Source: Dioscorea cayenensis subsp. rotundata
Taxonomy: Eukaryota > Streptophyta > Magnoliopsida > Dioscoreales > Dioscoreaceae
NCBI RefSeq assembly: GCF_009730915.1
Contig: NC_052475.1
Coordinates: 32,177,016 to 32,241,015, forward strand
Reading direction: 5' to 3'
DNA: 64,000 nt
Part shown: positions 48,601 through 61,236 of the stretch, piece by piece
Layout of the letters: the number at the start of each line of letters is the position of its first letter
Position numbering within the stretch: the first letter of the stretch is position 1
Notes under the pieces: model-generated
What the model was told of the DNA's origin: nothing
Database searches by the model: none
The model's input: only the letters and a program-made list of their open reading frames with translations
Made by a program: the position numbers and the translations under genes

Positions 48601-49760
48601 GTAATGGTCGGTGCTTGAATTAGTTTCTCCTTGAGTGCCATGAAAGATGTCATGCAGTCATTATCGAACTCGAATGGGACATCCTTTTCCAATAACCTTG
48701 TTAGGGGTTCTAGCAATTTTTAGAAAAAAATCCTTGATGAATCTTCTATAGAACCCGGCATGTCCCAAAAAAACTTCTTATGGCCCTCACGAATTTGAGG
48801 TGGCAATTTTTTTGATGGTGGAAATCTTTGCCTTGTCAACCCTCAATTCCATCTTTTTGAAATTTTGTGCCCCAAGACTATCCCTCTTGGACCATGAAAT
48901 GGCATTTCTCCCAACTTAGCACAAGATTGGTCTCCTCACATTGAATGAGGACCCGGTCAAGGTTCTTGAGGCACACATCGAATGAATCACCAAAGACGGA
49001 AAAAAATCGTCCATAAACACCTCCATAAAAATCTTCTACCATGCATGCATCTGCACGAAAGGTGGGTCAGGGCGTTACATAGCCCTCGTAAGGCATGCGG
49101 CGATAAGAAAATGTGCCATACGGACAAGTGAACGTAGTCTTCTCCTGATCTTCGGGGATGATGGGAATTTGGAAATAACCAGAGAACCCATCCAAAAAAC
49201 AATAGTAGGCATGCCCGACTAACCGCTCCAAAGATCCGATCAATGAATGGTAGGGGAAAATGTTCTTTTCGGGTGGCATTATTCAATTTTCTATAGTCTA
49301 TGCATACCCTCCACCCGATTGTTGTACGAGTCGGGATTAACTCATTTTTCTCATCGGTGATCATGGTCATTCCCCCTTTCTTTGGGACCACTTCTACGGG
49401 GCTTACCCACTCACTGTCTGATATCGGGTAGATAATGCCTGCATCGAGAAGCTTGATGATTTCTGCCCGGACCACTTCTTTCATATTTGGATTGAGTCTT
49501 CTTTGTGGAAAGGCTTTGGGTCTGTGATCATCCGTCATTAGAATTTTGTGAGTGTAAATAGATGGATTTATCCCTCTTTTGTCAGCAATCTTCCAAGCAA
49601 TTGCTCTCTTGTGTCTCTTTAGTACATCCACCAACCCATTCTTCTCGCCTCAACTCGTTAGGGTTTGAAGAGATGATTACTGGAAGTTAGGTACCTTATC
49701 CTAAGAAAGCGTACTCAAGGTGTTCAGGTAGTGTTTTCAACTCCAAATTTGGTGCTTCCT
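48600..49760 (-). mobile_element. Retroelement reverse transcriptase region, displaced
   Basis: PNLELKTLPEHLEYAFL (the usual linker before reverse transcriptase) leads into SEWVSPVEVVPKKGG, VCIDYRKLNNATRKEHFPLP and FSYRRMPYEG-like sequence, all typical of Ty3/gypsy polymerases. In an intact element this lies downstream of protease; here it precedes gag. It is broken. Confidence 0.75.
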
Positions 49761-50434
49761 CAGTTGACGACATCAACCCTCTATTGCAAAGCCCATCACC
49801 TTATTCAGATCCTACTTCTTCGACCGACCCCGCACTCTCATCAGAACTATTGTCCGCATTTACATGAACATGAAGCTCATAACATTCGCCATTATTTCCT
49901 AGACCCTTCATGCTACTCAAACTGCTGCTCCCAAGTTTCACTCCCTGCACTCTTGCTGACACTTGGCCCATTTCAACACGGTTCTCAAAGATGGGATTCA
50001 TGGTCGCAAACTGTCGACCCTCGATAGTCAAAACAAACTATTTAATTAGTGATATACTTCCTTCGACATCGATGGTGTTCCACTTTTCATAAAAAGTCTC
50101 AAACATCAGGTAGCCACCGCAACCATCAAAAGATAAGCTAGAATTCCTAGATGGCAGCAGAGTATATAAATGGTTGTCTGGAGGGGGTGAAAAAATGTTG
50201 CGAGTCTGCAAATTAATCCAACCATCAAATCTATGTACGCAGTCTTCCAACTTGATGTTCGGATTAGCCATGATGTATGCATGAGACGGACGTGTCATGC
50301 ACAGACTCTTGCAAAACCACGAAAAGATGATAGAAAGTTAAGATTAACGGAAAAAGACAAATAACAATAAGAAATGAGTAAAGAATGAAATGGATAGAGT
50401 AATAATCTAAAAGTTTCCTAGAATTCCTTAAAAG

Positions 50435-50452
50435 TCCCTGGCAACGGCACCA
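50435..50452 (-). other. Primer binding site, tRNA-Asp type
   Basis: TCCCTGGCAACGGCACCA on + matches the 3' end of plant tRNA-Asp (TCCCCGGCAACGGCGCCA) at 16 of 18 positions. It is 7 bp inside the LTR edge, where a primer binding site belongs. Confidence 0.75.
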
Positions 50453-50459
50453 AAAAACT

Positions 50460-50613
50460 TGATTGCTTCCGCGCAAGTGTACGGGATCACCAAGTAATAC
50501 CTCGCGTGAAGACGCGAGGATCGTATTCCATGGGGCTAAGGATCTCCTATAACCCTTCTCGAGCCATTATCTAGCCTAAGACCCTCAAGTGATGAATTTT
50601 TACTCTACTAAAT
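50460..50613 (-). repeat. Remnant of the 5' LTR
   Basis: About 154 bp matching 41042-41195 at roughly 90%. Beyond 50613 similarity stops abruptly and AT-rich DNA begins, so about nine tenths of this LTR is missing and no target-site duplication can be read. Confidence 0.75.
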
Positions 50614-51094
50614 TATATATATTATAAAATTATTATAAATTTAAATCATTAATTCTTATGGAAATATTATATTATACGTTAAATATATTATTTCAAAATA
50701 AAAAATTGTTATGTTATGGGAGATTGGATAATGAGTTCAATAAGTTAATATATATTTATATATATATATATATATATAATTTTTATTAATATATATCGCT
50801 GAGTACATGTAAATATAATTTTTATTAATATATATATATATATTGGTATTTGAAAGTTCAAACTAATGCACTTAAAATATCCATCTTTTCTGATTCTTTC
50901 TTTTCCATTTCGATCAAATTCAATTTATTTATTCATTCTCTTTCTCACACTTTTTTTTTTATTTCTTTCCAATTTAAATTACTGAAATATTTACCATAGA
51001 AGAAGAAAAACCTATAAAAACGAGGAAAAGATTTTATTTTTTACAAATACGCTTTAAAACAGGTAGTATTTTTTAAACTTTTTCAGGGACATAT
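50614..51094. other. AT-rich DNA with TA repeats
   Basis: TA microsatellites near 50750-50778 and 50825-50842. No gene seen. Confidence 0.4.
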
Positions 51095-51107
51095 ATGTAA
51101 ATGATAT

Positions 51108-51269
51108 ATATATATATATATATTTGACAAAAATAACAAGCACTATATACATCAAGGGCGTGCGTACATATAGGAAATTACTATTATTACTTCCAACGAG
51201 TTTTAAACTTGAGATTTTTTTAATATTTTTCACAATAAGACCAAATACCACTAAGCTATGAGCCTTTTA
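51108..51269 (-). mobile_element. tRNA-derived SINE with (TA)n tail and perfect target-site duplication
   Basis: The element is flanked by identical 13-mers, ATGTAAATGATAT (51095-51107 and 51270-51282). On the minus strand it starts AAAAGGCTCATAGCTTAGTGGT (A box), has a B-box-like CAAGTTTAAAACTC about 45 nt later, and ends in a TA-repeat tail (51108-51122). Its head shares TAGTG, TGGTCTTATTG and the B-box block, in order, with 12451-12676, so both belong to one family. The tail differs: A-rich there, TA-rich here. Confidence 0.8.
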
Positions 51270-51282
51270 ATGTAAATGATAT

Positions 51283-54200
51283 TTCCGTAAAAAAGATAAT
51301 TAAAGAAGGGGTTGAACATATTGAAATATTTTTTAGGCACATTTAATAGAAGAGAGATTTATCAAAAAATCCATTTTTATTTTGGTCAATTATTTTCGTC
51401 AAGTACACACATCATTCACTTTTGATTGGAGGGAATGAGAGTGTGAAATTTGAAAAAGTATGAAAGAGAATTGTTATAAAATTATTTATATATCCTTCAT
51501 AATAAATAAATAATATTGTATAAAATAATATATGATACTTAATTATAATTAAATTTAATAGATTATAAAATAATCTGAAATAATCTGAATAATGATTATA
51601 ATCATATACTATGATTAAATTAATTTTATTCCTTTTTAATTATCATATAACAATATTTAAATAAATTAATTCATGTAACTATTATTCATTTCAATTTTTA
51701 TGATTAAATAGTTTAATTAAATAATTTATTTTATTTAGATAATTAACAATAGTGAGTATTTAGTCACCTCTGATGCTAGAGATTATAACAATAAGAAGCT
51801 GGGTTTTAACTAATAAATCTAACCCAAATCATCATCACAAGCATTATAATCATCATTATAAAGATTCAGTGAGAAAGAATGAATCACACACACACATATA
51901 TATATATACATAGATGAAAGATTGAAGTATGTAAACTTGTGAGAAGAATAAATGATGGTAAAATTGTAATTGTATCAATTAAAAAAATAAGATTCCTTCA
52001 ATTTTGAGAGGGGTGAGTTCATGAAAACACTATGGGCTAATCTCCTTCAATCCAAACAAGGGTTAACAGTCATCAATCATCATCCATCAATAATAATTAT
52101 AATCTAAAAACAACCTTATTTTAATAATAATTTTTATTTTTATTTTTTTAATCAAATAATATAAAATAAACATGCAACGATATAAAATAATTATAGGTAC
52201 TCACATGCTAAAAATCTCTAAACTTTTTAAAACCAAAAGCTAAGATTATTTTCTCCCTGTTGTTTCGTTTAGTCTATTTTATTTATCTCTATAATAAATT
52301 CATGATTTATCAAATTTATTAAAATAAAAATAAAATAAAATAAATTATTGAAAAATAACACTTTTTTTAACTTCTATAGTTCTATGTCCTTTTTTTCCAA
52401 GATATATTTCAGTATTTGTAACTATTATTCTCATCCTAATTAATATATTTGATTTATATATTTTTTTAAATAAAATACAATAAGAGAAATCAAAGTTTTT
52501 GTTTTTTTTTAGTTTTCATAATATTTTATTTTTCATTAAAAAAAAAAGAGAACTGCATGAAACAGGCCCTTAGACTTTGTTTTCTTTTTTTTTTATTATT
52601 ATTATTGGTTAAAGATCTAAATGAATTTGACATTATACTTCAAGTTCAAGCACAATCACTTATAAACAAATTAATAAACTATTGCTCATGTGGAATTAGT
52701 CATTTGCAATTAAATTAGGAGACATGAAATGTATTAGAGTTATTGTTGATGGTGATGGATGATTGAAAGGAGCTACAGGGAGTGGCCGGCAACCATGATT
52801 GGGAATGGCTGTAAGTGCACAGAGAACAGATCCACCAACAGTGCACAGAGTTACAATCAAATTTTTTAAAAAAAAATACTGAAACTGGTGCAGATATTTT
52901 TGGTTTTTGCTAACATTAAAATTATATATACAATATTTTTATTTACTATATATCCACATTATTTGATGAAGAGCTCATCAAAAATGGCATCTGGCAAGAC
53001 AGTCTGTGAGGCCATTTTCTGCCACCAAAAACTGATGGAAATTTCAGCCTTTTATCTTTTGAAATTAATAACTCAAGAGTGTGACATACTGACCCCTGCT
53101 CTGCTGAGCTGCCCATTATTTCAGGAAAACAACAAGAAACATTGCAAACCACATGCAATCCATGGTCAATTGCCAACCCCACACTCTATGGAAAACCCAA
53201 ACCATGCATTCATTTGGACATTTTTGTATTTCCAAACTCCATTAAGTCTTCTTCCTCCTCCTCCTTGTGTTTTCATTGATTTCATATTGAGAGAGATTGA
53301 TATAGTGAGATGGTGAGAGTTATATGTATGTATATATGTACATATATATATCTATCTAAGAATATTGAGAGTTTGTAGAGAGTTGGGCTTTCTTCTCCAA
53401 AAGCAAACATGCAAAACATGGTACAATTCCCAATATTTTTCACAATGCAAAGAAAATGAAAATTTTATTTGGATTTTTTTTTTTTATACTTAATGGGTTT
53501 GGTCATTATCTAATTACATATAAAAAACTATTACAATTTTTTTTATTCTTTATGTCAAAATAAAGAAAAAAACATCCTCAACTGTCACCTTCTTAAAAAT
53601 ATATATATTTAAGATCTAAGATTTTTTTTTTAAAAGAAAAATAAATAAACCATAATTTTATTAACATAAAATTTTAATGTATAACTAGAATAAAAAAATC
53701 AAGAAGAAGGATTAAAAAAACAGTAATCAGCACAGTAATGTGACCCACAACAGTAGATATAGATATTTCTTTGTATCAATGTTAGGCTTTTGTTGACGAG
53801 AGAGGAGTTTAGGATCTCTGACCTAAAAAAATAAATAAATAAATAAACCTTTTATTTATTTATTTATTTATTTATTTTAAGGGTCTTTATCTTTGGCCAC
53901 TTCATCTTTTTATTGTGGTCTAAAAAATTTAAAAGGGATTTACGTAAAAAAAATTCAGCACATGAAGATGACAACTCATGTCTGGTTGAATGGAACAAAC
54001 AAACAAATTTGTTTCAATACAACCACTCAATGAGCACCAAATATATATATATATATATAGACATATTAATGTATTTATTGATGAAGCAATTAATGATGAC
54101 AACAAAATAAATGTGAGACATATTGTTAGATTGTCATTGTAGTCTAGATTTTATGATATATATCTGATAGAGAAACATTTTATTTCTTTTTTTTTAAAAT

Positions 54201-54630
54201 AATTCATAAATGAACCAAATCACTAGATAGACACGTCAAAAAAAAAATCTGATATCAATGGTTTGAATGTATTTTCATATTGCCCGTTACTATTTACCTT
54301 ATGAGTTCATCCATATTATTGAAGACATCATTGGTAATAAATAAACTACATGAATCATTGAAGAAGATATACACTATGGCAGCTTATTAGTGGTGGAAAC
54401 CAATAGGAAGCATCATAGGGGGAAGGAATAAAAATAATAAGCGCTAAATTCATAGACTCATGAAATAAAATAACAACTTGAAGCAACAAGGGAAGGAGGA
54501 GTAGTCGTGGAAACATATTCCCTACTAAGATGTCCTCTCTTCTTGATTGCTTGGATTTAAATGTAATCCTAAGAATTTGAAACTATGCTTTTGCCATTGA
54601 GTCTTTCAATTTTGCCCTTTTCACCTCAGG
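51283..54630. other. Long AT-rich intergenic region
   Basis: No gene recognised. Several tetranucleotide and TA runs occur (about 53828-53878 and 54042-54058). The sequence AACAGGCCCTTA near 52562 resembles a Harbinger-type end, without a partner. The 142-codon frame at 52888-53316 matches nothing I know. Confidence 0.4.
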
Positions 54631-54632
54631 GT

Positions 54633-54676
54633 GCTATAATAATTTATGACAAAAATATGTGAATAATTTCAACAAT
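54633..54676 (+). repeat. Dispersed repeat, copy B (no MITE)
   Basis: GCTATAATAATTTATGACAAA and the following bases match 34330-34376. Upstream, GATGTCCTCTCTTCT (about 54531) also matches the sequence left of the MITE at 33944, so this looks like the uninterrupted version. Confidence 0.4.
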
Positions 54677-54679
54677 AAT

Positions 54680-55720
54680 TTAAAAATATACAGAAATTGT
54701 GTTATAAAAAAAAATTGCAAGTATTTGTATGTAACCAAATATTCTAAGTAATCGCTCTAATAAAGAAGACTCAACTTCTTTGCAAGAGTGAGAAGGCATG
54801 GATCTCTACCCAATCCAAAATGTAAAAGTTACTTAAATAAAATATTGGTTTTGTTTTAAAATTTTGAATTAAGTATTTACTTACTTTGATAAAAGTGGAT
54901 TGATCATAATTTTTTTTAATAAATACGTTTAGATAAATGACTGCCAACAAAATAAACAGATAAAAATAATACTCTTGAAACAATCAGTATGATAGTTTAT
55001 TTGAGATGACCCTAACAAAGTGAAGCTTGGAGCTTAGTCACCGTGATAAGTCTTTATTGTTGAAGTTGATGGGTCATGATCAAGAATTACAAATCTAAAC
55101 AAAAGGTTATTAGCATCTTCTTTCTTGCTAGTAATAAATAATTTTAAGACATTTATTTAAATCATCACATCATTTTTGTTGTTTTTGTAGATGTTGATGG
55201 ATGCATATTGACAAACAATAATTCATCACTTGATGCTAAGCATTTTTTGCTTTAACTTAATGAAACAATTAGTATTTTTGTTTTGCTTTGATAAAACATT
55301 GTGTACATGTATTCTGATTTATTTCCAGTGAAACAATGATTAGTGTTTTTTTAAGTTATTATTATTTTTGAATTAAACAAGTAATACTCTTTATTATTGA
55401 GCTAATATTTCAAAATGTAAGCATTTTAGTTTAGTAATATTATTTTATATTTTTTTAATTAGGATAGCCAACATTGAAAACACAATAAACATCATGCATA
55501 AACTTCATTATATAACATATAAGACTTAAAAGGGTATTTTAATAATTTTAACACAAATCCTTACTTTCCTTTCCTTTCAATTCAAATAAAAACAATATTT
55601 AACATTCTTTTACTTTACCTTTAACATTTACCATCCTTTCTCTCCTTTTACTTTCAAGGGTGGTCCCCTACAACACCCAAACACAACAAACCTAGGGGAG
55701 AAGATTCCCTAGGGAAAGAA
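54680..55720. other. Intergenic DNA
   Basis: AT-rich. No gene recognised; the last part may be the 3' end of the LINE described next, but I could not see a clear poly(A) tail. Confidence 0.35.
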
Positions 55721-55722
55721 CA

Positions 55723-56500
55723 CTAAGCACAACTAGAACTCACCAGGATTTGGGGCTTGAGGGTGACACTCATCACGGAGTCCCTAGATGAGAGAAACTC
55801 AAGGCTGCACTTGACCTTCGCCATTGGCTCCTCCAATCTTGCCTTCTTCGAATAAGGGACTGTAGAACACCACAGAAGTATCATATGAATAATTTTTGAA
55901 ATGATGGAAGCAGTTGGCAGGCAAGTAAAAGTACAAATGCACGAGTTTCTTTCAAGACAAATGTTCCAAGTGATTGCCTGTGCAAGCAGATCCCAGAAAG
56001 CAGTGAGTGGCTTTCTAATGCTATTTCTCCAAAGCCCCCACAAGTCCCAAAATGACCAAGGGGCCAAAAAATTTCTCAAAAGAACGCCAAAAAAATTCCA
56101 AATGTGCGATGCCACGGGGCACTCCATGAGATGATGGTTAGCCGATTCAATGGTTGCATGACACATTACACACGTAGAGAAATGAAAAAGGTTACACCGG
56201 CACCGTGCTAAGTTTTCTAAAGTCAAGATTTTATTATCACGTGCTAACCAGTTAAACATGTTAGTATTTTTAGGACATCTTCCAAGATTGTGGGGGTCCA
56301 ATTACATCTTAGTCTACCATCATTCAGGAAGTTATAAAAGGTTTTAACTATAAAAACACCATTCGTTGCTAACTTCCACCGTTTCTCATTCCTATCGGTA
56401 GAGAGATACGAGTTGATTTGATCAATCAAGATGCAACCAACAGCAAAGTCACCACTTGGAATAGGAGTAATTTCCCCTGCCAAATCTTTGATGGTGCCTT
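55723..56500 (-). mobile_element. 5'-truncated LINE (L1-type) 3' fragment
   Basis: Two overlapping frames on the minus strand give the C-terminal part of a LINE polymerase protein. RWKLATNGVFIVKTFYNFLND is followed by NWLARDNKILTLENLARC and the zinc-binding block CVMCHATIESANHHLMECP, typical of the zf-RVT domain of plant L1-type elements. The frames change near 56250-56300, and the polymerase and endonuclease domains are absent. It is a dead, 5'-truncated copy lying just upstream of the rhodanese gene's promoter. Confidence 0.8.
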
Positions 56501-56728
56501 CCTTATTCTGTGCAGAATGAAAAAGATCTTGCCAGACATCCGCCGGTGCACGTTTTTATTTTTTTCATCTGAGGACTGAAGTATTATTTTACTATCTTTT
56601 GTTAATTTTATGTACATGATTTAGTTATTAATCTCCAAGTTCAGAACTTCAGACCACTCTGGAACTTTAGAAGGGATATATCCATTGAGATGAAACGTGG
56701 CAGAATGCTATTTGCTTAATTGATTTCC

Positions 56729-56849
56729 GGGCCCCACACTAACTGGACCCCTTGCCAGTTGCCATGGCATCATTTGCACTTCTTGGATCATCCATGGAAA
56801 AATCCAGTAGAAAAATAAAAAATAAAAATTCTTCAAACCCTAACCCTAA
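56729..56849 (+). promoter_or_regulatory. TCP site and telo-box of the rhodanese gene
   Basis: GGGCCCCAC (56729-56737) fits the TCP site GGNCCCAC. AAACCCTAACCCTAA (56835-56849) is a telo-box directly before the start codon at 56867. This pair is typical of promoters of growth-linked and plastid/ribosomal genes. Confidence 0.5.
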
Positions 56850-56866
56850 TTACCTCAGGACGCGCC

Positions 56867-58405
56867 ATGGCTGTTCTTGGCTTCTGTGTGGCATCTCCCC
56901 CGAGGTAATCTCTTCCTCAGTAACTCTAGTTTGTTCTGTTTTACATAAATGCTTTGATTTTTCTTTGTTTTCTTTCTCATGGAATTAGCTTCTGCTTATA
57001 CTTTGAATGTGCTTGAAATTGAATTGATGGGGAAAAAAATATATGTATGAATGCATTTCTGGCATTTAATTGTTTTCATTCAAAACTTGTTAGATTGAAA
57101 TCAAGGAATTTCTGGTATAGTATGTCATGGTATGAATTTGAGCTGTTTATTGAACAAATGGTTGGTCATCATGAATGAATTCTTTGCGTTTTAGGTTGTC
57201 CTGGAAGGCATTTGGAACCAATAGATTATCAACCAGAGTACATAGATCGTATCGAAGGAGAATTGCTCTTGTTAGGGCTGAAGTGAACTTCGTGAATGCC
57301 GATGAAGCAAAGAGGCTGGTTAGTGAGGAAGGCTACACCATTTTAGATGTTAGAGACAAGACTCAGTATGAAAGGGCTCATATAAAGTCATCACATCATG
57401 TTCCTTTGTTTATTGAAAACCAGGACAATGACCTTGGTATGTGATTTTTCGGGTTGGTGTTATTTTAGGTTGTTTGTAGTTTCTCTCTTTGTTTTGATGG
57501 GGTTATTCAAAATTTTTATGGATAATATAGGTACAATTGTGAAGAGGACTGTACACAATAACTTCTCAGGATTGTTCTTTGGGCTGCCATTTACAAAACT
57601 TAACCCTGACTTTGTTCGAACCATCAAAGAGAAGTTCTCTGATGATAGTAAATTGTTGATTGTTTGCCAGGAAGGATTGAGGTTAGTCTTTGTCATTGTT
57701 ATAGTCTTTGATTTTTCTATTTGATCTTTGGCAACTGTAATGGATGTAAAAAAATTCCATTCCTAAAAATTTAAGACTATGAAAATTTGAAAAAAAAAAG
57801 AATATGAAAATTTTTACCCAGACATTAAAATTCCACTCTCCTTGTGCCTTTCTAGCTGGAGAATTCAACTGGGTTTTCCTTCATTGATTGTTTGTTGTCT
57901 GTTGCTCAAGGTCTGCTGCAGCTGCTAATAAGCTGGAGGTAGCTGGTTACCGGAATCTATCATGTATTACATCAGGTCTTCAATCAGCAAAACCAGGTCT
58001 GTTCCCGGGTTTATTAATTTCCACATATTAATAACTTTTTTTACATACTAATCAAGGTTTGCTGTGAATTATTATATACAGGATCGTTTGAGTCCGAAGG
58101 TTCCACCGAACTGCAAAATGCTGGCAAGGCTGGTCTTGTTACTATTCAAGGGAAAATCTCTGCTGTACTTGGAACTGTGCTCATATGTATGTGTTTTCCC
58201 CTTCTCCCTAGAGTGGTGCTATATGCACCTTAATATTATGTTTATGATATTCATGTAATGTCTTCAGTGTTCTTGATTTATAAGTTTTGGTTTTGTTTTA
58301 ATGGTATTCTTCTGCACGGTTTTTCCTTTTGCAGGTGCCTTTCTATTTATTACTTTCTTCCCAGAACAAGCAGAGAAGATACTTCAAATGAGTCCCTCCA
58401 GTTAG
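56867..58405 (+). CDS. STR9: Rhodanese-like domain protein, STR9 type, chloroplast
   Basis: Six exons: 56867-56904, 57195-57436, 57531-57681, 57911-57996, 58082-58186 and 58335-58405. Phases close and the product has 230 residues. An Arg/Ser-rich N-terminus (to about residue 36) looks like a transit peptide. The rhodanese domain begins VNFVNADEAKRLV and contains ILDVRDKTQYERAHI. The active loop CQEGLR has the catalytic C139 intact. Block KRTVHNNFSGLFFGLPFTKLNP is specific to the STR9 group. A C-terminal membrane segment (AVLGTVLICAFLFITFF) fits thylakoid anchoring. The product is predicted to move sulfane sulfur or to act as a thiol-linked regulator; the real substrate is unknown. The first exon is only 38 nt of coding sequence. 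Confidence 0.9.
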
Positions 58406-58556
58406 AGCATCTTTTATGCTCCCCATCTTCGTGGAAAGATTTTTTTTTTCTTTCTGCTGTGCAAAGTGGAACACAATTTACATTGGGGTCAATGGAAGAG
58501 GAAGAGTGAAAAATCTGGGTTCCAGCCTTTGGTTTTTCACTCCATAGGTAAATAGC

Positions 58557-58562
58557 AATAAA
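58557..58562 (+). terminator. Candidate poly(A) signal of the rhodanese gene
   Basis: AATAAA about 150 bp after the stop codon. Confidence 0.4.
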
Positions 58563-58599
58563 GATTTTAGGTGTTTGTTAGATTGAACCTCAAAGACTC

Positions 58600-59346
58600 T
58601 AAGTAGAGATTTTTATTGTCACTGAGAGGTTTCATTGATCTTCTGCCGGTGATTGTCAATGCATGCAGGGGAAAATTCAGAAGTGGGCATGCTGGGAATT
58701 GTGATGAAAAGCGAATTTGGTAAATTGGATTCTCTCGCAAAATGTACTGTTGTCAACCGAATTGCAAACTGCGGTGTATCCTTTGTTTTTCGTTATTATT
58801 TTTGTAGAAAAGCTGTATGACGCTGTAACTTGCCAAATTGTAGTATTGCTGCAATTTTCAGCTGCGCTCAATTGATTTGTAGATGTTACAAGCACTCTTT
58901 ATGTGTAATTTTCCCACTGATTATGTTTATGTTGTAGAAGAAAACACTGCAAAATGTTGCCATTTATAAAGATGTACACAACATTTCCGGGCAACCTTCC
59001 TCGCTTGTCCTAGCATTTTTCAAGAGATCAAACTGATTAATTTCACTCAGAGTGTGAATCACAGGATGCAAGACTACACAACATCACAATTTTTCGGATA
59101 ACTGTTGAAAGGATGACAATCTCGATCACACACTCCAGAAGGAATTTCCACATTTGCGTTTTGATCGACATTTGAAACATTGATATTAATAATACTCAGG
59201 GGTGAGTACAAAAATACAAAATTCCTCATTGACACTAAAAAAAATGTTCCTTGAGATGATAGGACTTGGGAATTCCCATCAGATGACTGATCATGGAGTT
59301 GCAAACATGCAGCGTTCTCCTGCTGTAAAGGCCTTCAATCTACAAA
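58600..59346. other. Convergent 3' region
   Basis: Lies between the ends of the rhodanese gene (+) and PSRP-2 (-). Probably the two 3' UTRs and a short spacer. Nothing else seen. Confidence 0.45.
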
Positions 59347-61236
59347 CTATGCTTTGTTGACGCGAATTCTTTGGCCTTCCAATAGCTGAAAGAGCAAAAA
59401 AAATGTCAGGAGAACATAAACAGCTGTGAATAGCACACATATATATAAAATGTTTGCAGCTCAAATACAATGAAAGTCAGAATTCTGGAAGCATATAATG
59501 GGTAGCTGATACTTTAGCTTAAGTTCATACATCCAAAATAAGGACGGTACCTGATTGAAATGTAGAAGTTTAAGGGGCAGAGCAAAACGATAGATAAAAT
59601 CACTTTAAAGAAAAAAAACCTGAAGAACTACATGGCTCATAGATCTCGATAATTTTTTTTAAGTACACAAGTAAAATTATACACACAGCATAAAAGGAAG
59701 CCAAAAAAGAAAGTAAAAATGGTTGGTTTTGTGAGGCAGAGAAAGGGATTGATTTTGGGAATCAGGACATGGTAGTTCATTGCGCATAACTTATAGAAAA
59801 AGAGAAGACTGCGAACAAGAAAAAACAGAAGAAATCAAGGCGCTACACACAAGTTTGTTTAGTTGCTCGCATCAAAATGTGTAAATTCTTACCACATTGT
59901 TACAAGAGGAGATTGCAGCTTCAACATCCTCTTCTGCCGAAAATGAAACAAATCCAAAGCCACTGGATTTTGATGTTCCAGGCACCCGTGACACTTTTGC
60001 ACTAAGAGCCCTTCCCTTCTCAGAGAAGAACTTAGTAAGTAACTCAGTGGTCACTGTTTTTGCAAGATTACCGACATAAACCTTGTATGGGCTGTCAATG
60101 AATTTAGACTCATCATCTTGGGAGATTGACAAATCAATAGTTGCCAATGGTTTTTCTGTTATATTAACTTTGATTTTCCGACCTCCTATTTCCTGTTACA
60201 TAGCACAGCGCAATGAGCATTCAACAATTCAAACGGAGACAGAGGTTTTATGAACTTAAACATAACATTATGATAGAAGGAAAAAAAAAAAGATTTCTGA
60301 GATACGAAAAAAAACTAACTGTTTCATTCAACTTCTCAATGGCAGCATTTGCATCCTCAACCGTGCTCATTGTGACAAATGCAAAACGGCGACTCCTACC
60401 AGAGTATTTGTCATGCATAACCTGTAAAACCAAACAAAACCACAACTTAAGCTAAAACAAGCAGTTGTTATTTTATCAATAAATTCAGCAGATAATGACG
60501 GCAAGTTGTCCACTAAAAGCTAATTCGCACTATTGCACAGACATTGCAGCTGATGTCCGTGGATATTGCTCTAAGCCACAAGCTGCCACTAATTTCAGAT
60601 TTTCACAGATAGTTTGCAGATTAAGCCCAACATTATAGAATTAAGCTTTCGGTAACATGCAGAATTGTCAACCTATATATGCACATAGATTAAAACTTAA
60701 CCACATCCAAGCTGATCCGCATCTCCCTGGCTAAGTGCTAGCTATCAACACCAGCAAGATTTAAGCTAAGAAATATACATAAGTTAGTGACAGACAACCT
60801 ATAAATGCAAATTCAACAACAGAAATTCGTAAACAGTGGAAAAGTTGGCAATTTGAGAGGTCGTTAGATATCTTATGCTTGGCATCTCCAAAATCAATCA
60901 TGAATCATGAGCATAATTTTCAGCATCCAAACTTAGTACCTCAGCCTTCTCAACCGCCCCGTGCTCCTCAAAGATCTTACTCAGCTGCTCATTGGTCACT
61001 GTCCGAGGTATATTCCCGACATAAAGCCTCCTCGCCGACGGCGGAGCCTCCGTAGACACAGCCAATATTCTCATGGTCCTCATTCTAGGTCTACATGCAA
61101 AGGAGCAAGAATCCAGAGGACGTGAGCTCTGGAATGAGGCCAAAGCGGGGATGGAACGAGATGATTTGGGAATTCTGAGGAGATTCGTGGGGCTTTGCAC
61201 TAGATTGGGGGTGAAGAGAGATGAAATTGCCACCAT
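59347..61236 (-). CDS. PSRP2: Plastid-specific 30S ribosomal protein 2 (PSRP-2), two RRM domains
   Basis: Four exons: 61236-60940, 60421-60320, 60192-59893 and 59385-59347, giving 245 residues. Residues 1 to about 60 form a Ser/Arg-rich chloroplast transit peptide. RRM1 starts at RRLYVGNIPRTVTNEQL (RNP2 at 71-76) and has RNP1 RRFAFVTM (110-117). RRM2 has VYVGNL (171-176) and SGFGFVSF (210-217). The linker KVNITEKPLATIDLS and the end LLEGQRIRVNKA match the family closely. The protein binds RNA and associates with the small subunit of the chloroplast ribosome. The last exon codes for only 12 residues. It shares a 558-bp intergenic region head-to-head with TOP6B. Confidence 0.93.

Larger units (their letters stand above)
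41042..50613 (-). mobile_element. Athila-lineage Ty3/gypsy LTR retrotransposon fossil, broken and rearranged
   Basis: Read on the minus strand the fossil has a remnant of the 5' LTR (50460-50613), a primer binding site for tRNA-Asp (50435-50452), pol reverse-transcriptase sequence, gag, protease, an Athila-type ORF1/env-like region and a 3' LTR (41042-42527). The part order is unusual: reverse transcriptase lies upstream of gag, and integrase was not recognised. It is clearly dead, with at least half a dozen breaks plus this rearrangement. The shared LTR stretch (about 150 bp) differs by roughly 10%, pointing to an insertion some millions of years old (rough). Confidence 0.85.

Noticed and set aside
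51340-52100. Possible MITE from similar GGAGGGAATGAG-type ends
   Set aside because: End similarity is weak and boundaries are unclear; it may be AT-rich chance.
52888-53316. A 142-codon frame on the plus strand
   Set aside because: No recognisable domain, low-complexity composition, no promoter or splice context, and a start codon in AT-rich repeat-like DNA.
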